Assembly: GCF_004359215.1 (NCBI RefSeq) | Contig: NW_027152072.1 | Coordinates: forward strand, 44,222-63,552 | DNA: 19,331 nt | Direction of reading: 5' to 3' | Source: Bremia lactucae | Taxonomy: Eukaryota; Oomycota; Peronosporomycetes; Peronosporales; Peronosporaceae | Shown: in pieces, positions 1-7,705 of the stretch | Layout: each line of letters opens with the position of its first letter | How positions within the stretch are numbered: position 1 is the first letter of the stretch | Position numbers and translations under genes: made by a program | Notes under the pieces: model-generated | What the model saw: the letters and a program-made list of their open reading frames with translations, nothing else | The model's database searches: none | Told to the model about the DNA's origin: nothing

Positions 1-243
1 TGCTCTTTCACGTACGGTGCCTAGCTTAATTGCTGCTGTTATGGACTGCGAGAGTGGGTATTTTATGCGCTATTCGGACCTCAACAGCTGACTCACGCCA
101 TCATCTATCAGTATCGACAAAATTTTACCCGTCCATGACACAACATCCCAGCCAACACAAGCATTATTTCTCTAGATGGCTAACGAGAACCAATCGGACT
201 TTGATGTAGTCAACATTACAACCCTGTACACTCCATAGTTTAC

Positions 244-518
244 GTAGCGGACCACCTCGCTCCTTAAGTCAGAGGAAGACTTTAGACTTAGATAGTCTCT
301 TAGTTCTATAGAATTAATGAATTTCACAACTCGGGGAGTCGTATAAGCTCATAAAGCTTAGTGATACCTAATTCAAAAGACCAGGGGTTCGTAGAACCAA
401 GTGGCAATTAGTGCCCAAGAGTATGTACCTGAGGCTTCTATATCTTACAGATCAATGCGCAAGTCTAAGGAAGGCACTCAACGCTTTAAGATCAAAAGGG
501 GAACTGCACTTTAATTTA
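244..518. repeat. Diverged dispersed repeat, copy A (LTR-like)
   Basis: This stretch aligns in the same orientation with 18204-18478, with similarity of very roughly three quarters by eye and a few small indels. Shared blocks include GTAGCGG at the left, AGAGGAAGACT, a GGTTC-3nt-GAACC hairpin, TAGTGCCC, GATCAATGCGCAAG, and AGATCAAAAGGGGAACTG at the right. Several short inverted repeats are retained in both copies. Size, copy number and the conserved 3' block suggest an old solo LTR or another non-coding transposon part, but no target duplication is visible. Strand is undefined because no coding part is attached. Confidence 0.7.
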
Positions 519-565
519 TTATTTAATCTAAAAGCTTGCCCTAGCTAATTCAAAAAAAGATTTTG

Positions 566-589
566 GCCGCCAGAATTATATCTGGCGGC
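566..589. repeat. Perfect 9-bp inverted repeat (hairpin)
   Basis: GCCGCCAGA (566-574) is followed by ATTATA and then TCTGGCGGC (581-589), a perfect 9-bp stem with a 6-nt loop. It is strikingly GC-rich for this AT-rich flank and lies 48 bp beyond repeat copy A. It may belong to the same decayed element. No gene end is near enough to call it a terminator. Confidence 0.6.
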
Positions 590-956
590 GACTATTTGTA
601 CATTTGTTACCCATAATAAATGGGATTTAAGTAATCAACTATTTTAGAATAGGATAAAGGGGTATTACCCATAAGGTAAATGTACCACAACATCGGTTCT
701 CCAACCGATCTGTGCCCCATTACAGTTCAGACGAGGTAAATTAGTAATATTCGTATTATAACTATTCATAGTTTAATACAGACACCTTTACAATAATACT
801 CCATACGACTATAAGTAGCCAGTAATGCTTGAATATTTGAGCATTTTAAGCATTATGCAGCCTGTACCAAAAAACAGTATGCTTGCTTGCATGCAGTACC
901 TTTATATACGTTTAAAGCATTTAAGAACAAATCAGCGCATCTACTGCTGAGTATGA

Positions 957-1569
957 TTAAGCTATTACACCAGAATTTACGACTAGAAATGCAGAAGATG
1001 CCCCTGAGTATGAAGTGACGCTACGCAAAAGACAGTGCTTTCGATTGCCGTTAATTTTAATCGGGTTGTTGCCTTTTGAAGTGGATTCCGAAATACACCA
1101 CTCGATGGTTACTTGAGATCGGAACGTACCTTGGCGCTCCCATCTGAACGACGTGTCAGTATCACCATCGTCCAGGTACATTACCCAGATTCCTTTATCA
1201 AGGCGACTACTATCCTCCATCCATCGCTGCACCTCCAAGAATGTACCTTGAGTTCGCAAATTATTTGGTGCGCAGCATGAAAGCAAACTTTAACGGTCGA
1301 TCCCCATTCATATTTATTTATGACATCAGCACCAGCTACCACGCTACCAAACGACGCACCCGACGCGACACCGTCATGAATTACAGGTATGTTGTAATCT
1401 AGCACTCCCATTCCTTTAGACTCCAAATCTTGAAACGCAAATGCATGCGCGCGCAGCCGCATATGAATATTCGACGTAAGCTGCCCCACCTTGGCATATC
1501 CAAACATACCCGCCTCGGCCGCCGGTTAAGTGATGTCGAACATAGCGGCGCCGATGCGGAGGCAATTGG
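957..1569 (-). pseudogene. Neutral ceramidase-like pseudogene, main part
   Basis: Read on the minus strand, this encodes the start and end of a neutral (N-acylsphingosine amidohydrolase) ceramidase with the middle missing. The N-terminal signature reads GAAMFDIT-stop-PAAEAGMFGYAKVGQ, followed by SNIHMRLRAHAFAFQD, which fits the family pattern D-I-T-G-P-A-A-E...G-Y...G-I-H-x-R-L-R-A-R-x-F. It jumps directly to the C-terminal domain (SGASFGSVV, WGSTVKVCFHA, LRTQGTFLEVQR, IEW, RKHLL, SYSGASSAF). The zinc-binding and nucleophile segments, several hundred residues, are absent. Lesions: an in-frame TAA at 1526-1528 and a one-base loss near 1272 that shifts the frame between the HAA and PNNLRTQG segments. 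The natural stop is at 957-959. The 5' end continues at 6654-6707 across the inserted copia element. It cannot make an active enzyme. The family call rests on remembered motifs. Confidence 0.82.
1565..1569. repeat. Target-site duplication, left copy
   Basis: ATTGG sits directly outside the left LTR and is repeated at 6654-6658 directly outside the right LTR. A 5-bp direct repeat is typical of copia integrase, and it fixes the element borders at 1570 and 6653. Confidence 0.9.
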
Positions 1570-1836
1570 TTTTGGTGTTGAACGTCAGATTGAATTTCCA
1601 TGGGTGCTATTTTGCAAAAGACAAAGTGAATATATTATGCATGTAAGCCTTAACTCTCTTCTTGTCAGAATTACCTGTCCATCGTGCGTTACTTGCACCT
1701 CATACTTCTCGAAACCTCTCGACCTTGGATCGTTTCATCTTTCGCCGTAACCACCGCTCCGTGACCATTACAATAAAAGACGTTTCGAAACTCCTTACGA
1801 GTCCCAGAAACTCCGCGGCAGCATCGCCTTCCAACA
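1570..1836 (-). repeat. copia 3' LTR
   Basis: Direct repeat of 6387-6653, 267 bp, with one difference (A at 1797 against G at 6614; C to T when read on the element strand). Read on the minus strand it starts TGTTGGAAGG and ends CACCAAAA, so the ends are TG...AA, not the usual TG...CA. The polypurine tract abuts its start and the target duplication abuts its end. Confidence 0.95.
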
Positions 1837-1846
1837 CTCCTTCCTC
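1837..1846 (-). other. Polypurine tract of the copia element
   Basis: The minus strand reads GAGGAAGGAG immediately before the TGTTGG start of the 3' LTR. This is the expected position and composition for the plus-strand DNA primer used in reverse transcription. It lies 34 bp beyond the gag-pol stop codon. Confidence 0.85.
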
Positions 1847-1880
1847 ACGGTGCCGTGTGTTTCTGATTACACGCCTTGTT

Positions 1881-3762
1881 TTAGTCCATCTTGCTGCGGT
1901 ACAATGAGCACATCTCCATTAGTGCCCGCAGGCGAGTGGCGCTAAATGCCTTCGTCAGTATGTCTGCTGTCATCGCCTCAGTTGACACAAAGCTGGGTTT
2001 TATAATTCCCTTCTTAGCGTAGTCCTTAATAAACTTGAGCTTGATATCAATATGCTTGGCGCGTGCCGAGCTCTCTTCATTTTCCATCTGCCGGATGGCC
2101 GCTTGTTTATCCATTTCCATTGTCATGGGTAACTTCACGAGAAAATCCAACTCGGATAAAAGCTCACGTAGGCCTAGTAGTTCTTGTCCAGCATGCGATG
2201 CAGACGTGAATTCAGCTTCCATTGTTGACAGTGAGACGGTTGTCTGCTTCCGACAGGTCCAACCCACCATCATACCGTCCACACGAAATATAGCACCGCT
2301 CACTGACTTCCTATCGCTCTTATCACCGGCGAAGTCTGCATCACTTGTGCTAGTGAGTTGTACAATCGATTTTTCTGTACCTTTTCGTCGTCCTAAGCGA
2401 AGCTTGACATCTTTAGTACCCTTTAGGTATCTAGCAATTCGTTTGGATAGCTGCCAATCGCTCGTCGTCGGCGCATGAGCTCGCCGAGTTGCTCGATGTA
2501 CGGCATATGCTACATCCGGACGCGTACAGCGAGCCAGCCATAAAAGCGATCCAACAATCGACTGGAAATTCTGCACCGATGCAGATCCAACCACGCCCTC
2601 TTTAGGTAGTAGTGTATCCACCTCGTGCGTATTATTGTCGTGATCAAGTCCAATTGGCGTCATCACCGAGTGCGCATCTTGTAATCCAAACTTTATCAGC
2701 ATCTCGATGATAGTAGCTTCTTGATCAATTTCGTATCCACACTCATCCGAGTAACTGATTCTCATGCCCAGAAATTTGCCGACAGCACCCAGATTCTTTA
2801 TCTGCAGCGTTACAAGGAGATCAAATACTTCCAATACTCGCCCCTCAGACGTCCCTGTAATCAGCAAATCGTCGACATATACCCCCACGACCGTTCTATC
2901 GTCACCATTTACTTTAAAGTAAAGGCACGAGTCGCTCACACACTGCACAAATCCAACTCGAAGTAGCTCTGAGTGTAGAAGCTGAAACCATAGTCTCCCG
3001 GTTTGCTTTAGCCCATATAGACTTCTCTTGAGCTGAAGAACCACTTGACCTGCGGTTTCAACACCAAGTCGCTGAGTTTCTTCTTTGCTAATTTGCATTC
3101 CCTGCGGGACGTACAAATAGATATTGAGGTCCGGCTCCGTAGACGCCTTCACGTACGCATTAGGTACGTCTCCGTGTCTTGCTGGAACTCCCCATATCTG
3201 AGCCAGTGCCAAAATGACTTTCCCGGTCGTCATATCCATTACTGCGGCAAAAGTCAGGGTATAGTCCTTGCCGAACGACTGCTCGTTGCCACACGCTACC
3301 ATGCGTGCCTTGTAACGCTCGATGTTACCATCGGCATCCGTCTTCGTTTTGAAGACCCACTTGGTATGGAGTGGTCACATCTCCTGAGTTCGTGGAACCA
3401 ACTCCCACGTATCATTTGCTTCCAGCGAGTCAATTTCAGCGCTTGCAGCGCGCTCCCATTCCACGCGCTTGTCACTCTTCATAGCCATGTTCCAATTACT
3501 TGGATCCACGCGGTAAGTTGCTCCAACAAACTCACGTGGAGGTATCTTATTACCACCGTATCGCGTTGTCATGCGTGGTGTCTCGGCGATTATCTTGGTA
3601 TTCGACCGCCTCCCTTGCCCGCCGCGCTTACCACGTGACCTTTGTGGCTTTGTACAGGCACGTGGCTCCTTCCGATGATCTACATCGGTCTGTTGGGTAT
3701 CAAAGAATTCGTCAGTCTCGATAGACTTTAGACTTGCACTTGTAGTCGCCAAATCAGCAGGA
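1881..3762 (-). pseudogene. copia pol: reverse transcriptase and RNase H part
   Basis: This is the 3' segment of gag-pol, in a different frame from the upstream part after a one-base loss near 3763. It starts with the linker after integrase (from about 3752), then the reverse transcriptase with W-E-L-V-P-R, an in-frame TGA at 3375-3377 where a conserved arginine would be expected, K-W-V-F-K-T-K, R-Y-K-A-R, A-C-G-N-E-Q-S-F-G, the L-Y-G-L-K-Q segment, and the catalytic Y-V-D-D at 2868-2879. RNase H follows with S-D-A-D-F-A-G-D, S-T-M-E-A-E-F and K-H-I-D-I-K. It ends at the TAA at 1881-1883. The key reverse transcriptase and RNase H residues seen are intact; only the TGA and the frameshift disable it. 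The TGA fits a CGA-to-TGA transition. Confidence 0.92.
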
Positions 3763-5839
3763 CTGGATCTGTTCTATCCAGCGAAATCGAGGAATTAGCT
3801 GATGAGCTTTCATGTTCTGATTGGCCATCTGTCAGACGATGAAGTTGTGCATTTGCGTCTTCACTCAGCGTCTTGATATTCTGCACATGCTGTGTTGTGC
3901 GTACCACACGATCCTTAGTAAATAACACGCGAAAACCTTTAACTTCGTCGTTCTTCCCGAGTATCAATCCTGCTTCTCCACGTCTATCCAGCGCCTTGTG
4001 TTTTGGTGTCCGAATAGCGGTACACGGCGATCCAAATATAACAATATCAGTTAGCCTGGGTTTGATACCTGTAAGCACCTCAATAGGTGATGCACGCCCC
4101 ACGTTACTCCGCGTTGGGCTTCTGTTTTGTATGTAGGCTGCGTACTCAGCAGCATCACCCCAGAAGCTCAACGGGAGTCCTGAACCGAAAATCATTGATC
4201 GCACCAGGTTCATCAATGTCTGGTGCATCCTTTCCGCTTTTCCGTTGGATGCTTGGTTGTCAGCTTCTGAAACCTGGCGACGCACACCCACATTCTTACA
4301 AAACGGGTCAACAACTTTGTACTCGGCGCCTCCATCCGTACGGAGATAGTGAACCTTGCAGTTGAATCGCTTTTCAAAGTAGACCATGAAGTCTTCGAAA
4401 TGCTTAGTCGCCTTGTCCTTCGTCTTGGCGAGGAATACCCGGCAGTAGTTACTCTTGTGGTCGATAAAATTAATTAAATATCGGTTTCCCGACCTGTCGA
4501 CCGGCGTTATTGGACCTTTGATATCGCTGCATATCACACCACCCACCCTATCGATAGGAGCATTCTCACCCGTGTCTTTCTTCGACTGCTTGTTGCGGCG
4601 CTGCTTACCTTGCGCACACGTTAAGCAAGTGGGTCGCTCGGTGTCTGTTAGCCTTATTCCACTCGATGGATCACTCGCCATCAATTCGATTGTATCATAG
4701 GCGAGGTGTCCAAATCTTAAGTGAAAATCGAGTAGACTCCCCATCTGAAGGTCCGAAATCGGCGTGTTGACAGCCTCAGCTATTGCTGCAACCGTAAAAA
4801 AATCCTTGTGCTCAATTGTGTCAACAACATTCACTAGCAACACGTTGCTGTCGTCTTTGTCAACATCAAAAATCTTGCAACCATCACGCCGCCGAACCAC
4901 TGATCGCTTATGTCCATCGTAACGAAGTTCAAACCCTCGCTCCTCGATCTTGCCATAGGATATGATGTTAAACGGTAGCTTTTCTGCGTAGTACCCATCG
5001 AGTAGTTTGACTCGGCGAATTTCGCCGTCAACACTGACCACGAACACGGCCGTACCCTTGAGCTGCATACGCAAGCTGTCCCCATTAGGAAGTAAACACT
5101 CTTCGTCGCATTTTACTGCGTCGATTAGCTGTGACGCCTTTGTCACCAAATGTCGACTTGACCCCCTGTCCAGTATCCATTGGCTGGTAGAGTCAATGCC
5201 GTCGGAGACAGCTAACGTAAAGTTGTTATTAGGCTCACTAGTACATTCACGTTTGTAGTGGCCTTCTTTTCCACACTTGAAACACGCTCCAGTCTTCTTG
5301 ACTTTTCTCTCTTTATCGTTTCTGCGCCGACCTCCTTCAGTGCCTTTGACGACGGCCACAGTTGACTTGGACCCAATGCGAATACACGGGTCATTTAACT
5401 GGGCAAAATTCACCAACTCTTCAGCTTGCCGTAAGTAATCCTCTCGATGAGGATTGTACCTTGCGAGAAGCACACCTTGAAAGTCGGTTGCGAAGCATGC
5501 GTACTTGGCTATATTTTCAAGCACTTGGTCTTGTGCGCCTCCGACTGCGTCGCTGACCGCCATTAGATAGAGCATATGATCATTCCACGACATCGACTCC
5601 TTTTTCTTACACGTGAACAGTTTAAAAGCTTGTGACCTTGAGATCCTAGGTCCAAACTTGAGGTTCATACGGTCCATCGAGTACCATATCTGTGGATTCT
5701 CGGTGTACCATGTATCCACTTGACTGTGAAAATGTTGACCAGCCTTGCCTGTCAAATACCGACCAAGTACATCCATTTTAATGTCCTCGGTCCAGATGCA
5801 CCCACTAAGTTCCTCGGCGATACGAACTTGGCGTAGAAA
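3728..5839 (-). pseudogene. copia gag C-terminus, protease and integrase part
   Basis: This is the middle segment of gag-pol, in frame with the gag start but separated from it by the TGA at 5840-5842. It contains the gag core, a CCHC zinc knuckle (C-x2-C-x4-H-x4-C, 5243-5284), and the aspartic protease motif W-I-L-D-R-G-S-S-R-H (D-R-G codons at 5162-5170; the family has D-S-G or D-T-G). The integrase zinc finger follows (H-L-R-F-G-H-L ... C-L-T-C), then a DDE core seen as S-D-I-K-G, R-T-D-G-G-A-E-Y and S-N-G-K-A-E-R. The frame runs out at TAA 3728-3730 because of the one-base loss near 3763. The first in-frame ATG after the TGA is at 5776, but translation from there is not implied. Confidence 0.92.
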
Positions 5840-6418
5840 TCACTTCCCCCAAGGTGCGAATCCCGACCCTAGTCCTGGATAAACCTCCTTGCCATCGAAG
5901 TTTTCGATCGCTAGTTTTAGGTCCCTGATCTGCAGGGGCCTTTGCGGAGCAAAATACGCTGGTGTAGGAACCGGTCTGAAAGCCGATTCCCGTGGCACCT
6001 GAGGAACTGGACCTACACCGGCTCTCCCTCCAGCCAGCCTTTGTTGCCCTGGTCCTGCTGCGTGTTGCCGCGCTGGTCCAGGCATGACTTCGTCTTCGGG
6101 CGAGGCCATCGTCATGTTCCGGCCGAATCCGGTGCGCGCTTCCGCATACGTACGGAAGGTGCTGCTACCGGCTGACACGACTGAACCTTGATCATCCTCG
6201 ACTCGGCGGGCCTCAAGCCTATTAAGGCGAGCTTCCATGTCTCCTTTCAAGTCCGTTATCAGTTCCAGCAGCCTGGCCATGCCCTCGTCCGCGCCAGAAG
6301 CCGTACTGGCTCTGTCGTCGTCGACTTGGGTGATGGCTGGCGCTTGGACATGACCTTCTTGATCCTTTGGCGTTGGGCTCATAACCTTTTGGTGTTGAAC
6401 GTCAGATTGAATTTCCAT
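5840..6418 (-). pseudogene. copia gag N-terminal part, ends at a premature TGA
   Basis: This is the 192-residue start of gag. The ATG (6416-6418) lies inside the 5' LTR, 32 bases before its end, and the frame runs through the LTR border and the primer-binding site. The residues read M-E-I-Q-S-D-V-Q-H-Q-K across the LTR end and then V-M-S-P-T-P-K encoded by the binding site. A probable coiled coil (L-L-E-L-I-T-D-L-K-G-D-M-E-A-R-L-N-R-L) is followed by a Pro/Gly/Ala-rich linker. The TGA at 5840-5842 follows F-A-P-W-G-K; the same frame continues with F-L-R-Q-V-R-I-A-E-E-L, so the stop is a single-codon lesion, most simply CGA to TGA. Confidence 0.9.
6370..6386 (-). other. Primer-binding site matching initiator tRNA-Met anticodon arm
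   Basis: Directly inside the 5' LTR the minus strand reads GGTTATGAGCCCAACGC. Its complement contains GGGCUCAUAACC, the anticodon stem-loop of initiator tRNA-Met with the CAU anticodon in the middle. Drosophila copia and relatives prime from a cleaved 5' half of this tRNA and not from its CCA end, and the position and sequence here fit that mode. The flanking bases (UUGGG opposite CCCAA) would form a valid 5-bp anticodon stem if the host tRNA carries them. Confidence 0.85.
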
Positions 6419-6653
6419 GGGTGCTATTTTGCAAAAGACAAAGTGAATATATTATGCATGTAAGCCTTAACTCTCTTCTTGTCAGAATTACCTGTCCATC
6501 GTGCGTTACTTGCACCTCATACTTCTCGAAACCTCTCGACCTTGGATCGTTTCATCTTTCGCCGTAACCACCGCTCCGTGACCATTACAATAAAAGACGT
6601 TTCGAAACTCCTTGCGAGTCCCAGAAACTCCGCGGCAGCATCGCCTTCCAACA
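6387..6653 (-). repeat. copia 5' LTR, containing the gag start codon
   Basis: 267 bp, the partner of 1570-1836. An AATATATT box at 6446-6453, about 30 bases upstream of the gag ATG on the minus strand, is the only clear TATA-like sequence and may be the element promoter; if so, the leader before gag would be very short. The LTR's outer end (CCAACA on the plus strand) abuts the target duplication. Confidence 0.95.
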
Positions 6654-6658
6654 ATTGG
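6654..6658. repeat. Target-site duplication, right copy
   Basis: ATTGG is the partner of 1565-1569. The five bases also belong to the ceramidase relic, so the pre-insertion site can be inferred by counting them once. Confidence 0.9.
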
Positions 6659-6707
6659 AAACACCATCCTTAAAGCTGGAGACACCCGAGTGCGGACTGG
6701 AAGTCAT
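6654..6707 (-). pseudogene. Neutral ceramidase-like pseudogene, 5' part
   Basis: This is the upstream piece of the ceramidase relic, cut off by the copia insertion. From the ATG at 6705-6707 the minus strand reads MTSSPHSGVSSFKDGVSN. If the element and one copy of its target duplication are removed, the frame runs straight into CLRIGAAMFDIT of the piece ending at 1569. A TAA lies in frame shortly upstream of this ATG, and no signal peptide is visible although the family is usually secreted or membrane-bound, so the true 5' end may also be lost. Confidence 0.7.
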
Positions 6708-7640
6708 TGACCTCGGTGGTTGTCTTTAAATTGAAGAATGCCTAGTGCACATGTGCAGGAGTGATGGTGTTGGGTAGCAAACTTGTGGTTAAACATTCTA
6801 TAAAAGTTTTCTTCGGCGTAAAATTCTGGCGCCGCAACAATTTATACCGGCAACTCATATACGTATTAAGAGGAATATAGAACGCTGCAAGTCTGTATAT
6901 ATAATCTCTAATTGACTTTTTAACAGATATATCACGATACAGAAAGAGACAGTGGTAATCAAGGTACAGCGCCGACGTGCTATTTCGTGACGAAGGCAGA
7001 CCGTTGCAAACTCACGAATTAAAGCTAAACACTTTCAGTCGCTAATCTAATCCGAGAAGCCAAGACACAAGATAAATTGAGTAATATCGTCGCCGCCTCT
7101 TCAGTCAGAATGATTGCGCACGTAGCTTTTGCGAAGTGACGATCAAATAAAATTATTAAAAGAAAATTGAAACTTAATTATCTAAGCACATGATATGTTT
7201 GTAGCACATCAAAGACAAAAGCCACCTGATTGATGTTGTTGTTGCAGCGCACGCGAAGCCATCCAACCATTGCACAACGATCAGATACGCGAAATTTGCT
7301 TGACCTATTGCGATTGTCGCCGGGTCGTTTACGTGGATCCCCGTCTAAGTCCATCGTTTGGTCTGCTGGCAATTTTACAATTTAAGGTTAATACTATTCA
7401 CAAGCGACAATATAGGGATGTTACTTCGGCATTGATAATGAAACCTCTTTTTAAGAATGTTGAGCCCTCTCCCGTGGCCATGCTTGTTGAGGTGAATATC
7501 TGTATACGAAAAAGTGAAATTTGGTAGGTCAGACCGGCTATTCGTCGTCGAAAGCCAGTATCAACCCGAAGACAACTGTTTGCCTCGGCACTCCAAGTAT
7601 CGTCCGGTGCCGCTCCGTTCGCCGACATTGCCCGGTTATC
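6708..7640. other. Intergenic region upstream of the DEP-domain gene
   Basis: About 0.9 kb with no supportable gene. The longest frames are under 90 codons, overlap on both strands and show no family motif. A GC-rich patch around 6813-6836 (CTTCGGCG ... TCTGGCGCCGC) resembles the GC-rich hairpin at 566-589 only loosely and may be transposon debris. The last part serves as the 5' flank of the gene at 7706. Confidence 0.5.
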
Positions 7641-7645
7641 ATACA

Positions 7646-7668
7646 TCATTCAATCGCAAGTCATTTCT
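7646..7668 (+). promoter_or_regulatory. Probable initiator region of the DEP-domain gene
   Basis: TCATTCAATC (7646-7655) and TCATTTC (7661-7667) lie 46-60 bp before the ATG at 7706. Both resemble the oomycete initiator core (T-C-A-N-T-pyrimidine). Neither is a perfect consensus match, so the exact start of transcription is not fixed. Confidence 0.4.
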
Positions 7669-7705
7669 TTAGTCTGAACTCGGCCGCGCCGAGAGCCTTT
7701 AAGAC

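Larger units (their letters stand above)
1..956. other. Gene-free left flank with repeat debris
   Basis: No coding region can be supported here: open frames are short and interrupted on both strands. The stretch is AT-rich and holds one copy of a diverged dispersed repeat (244-518) and a strong perfect inverted repeat (566-589), both listed separately. The rest shows nothing recognisable. Its 3' neighbour on the minus strand is the end of the ceramidase-like pseudogene. Confidence 0.6.
1570..6653 (-). mobile_element. Ty1/copia LTR retrotransposon, nearly complete
   Basis: The element is 5084 bp. In its own direction (minus strand) the order is 5' LTR (6653-6387), primer-binding site (6386-6370), gag with a CCHC knuckle, protease, integrase, reverse transcriptase, RNase H, polypurine tract (1846-1837) and 3' LTR (1836-1570). 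Integrase before reverse transcriptase defines the copia (Pseudoviridae-type) order. LTRs differ at one of 267 positions and the 5-bp target duplication is perfect, so insertion was recent. The single long gag-pol frame is broken by TGA at 5840-5842, a one-base loss near 3763 and TGA at 3375-3377; allowing for the lost base, 1881-6418 is 1513 codons including the stop. This copy could move only with help from an intact relative. It sits inside the ceramidase relic. Confidence 0.95.

Noticed and set aside
395..407. GGTTCGTAGAACC as a tRNA or SINE B box
   Set aside because: It departs from the GGTTCGANNCC consensus, no A box or cloverleaf surrounds it, and in copy B it changes to GGTTCCTAGAACC, so it is better seen as a hairpin.
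3045..3638. 197-codon open frame on the plus strand opposite copia pol
   Set aside because: It lies antisense to the integrase-linker and reverse-transcriptase coding region, has no family motif, and is explained as a shadow of pol.
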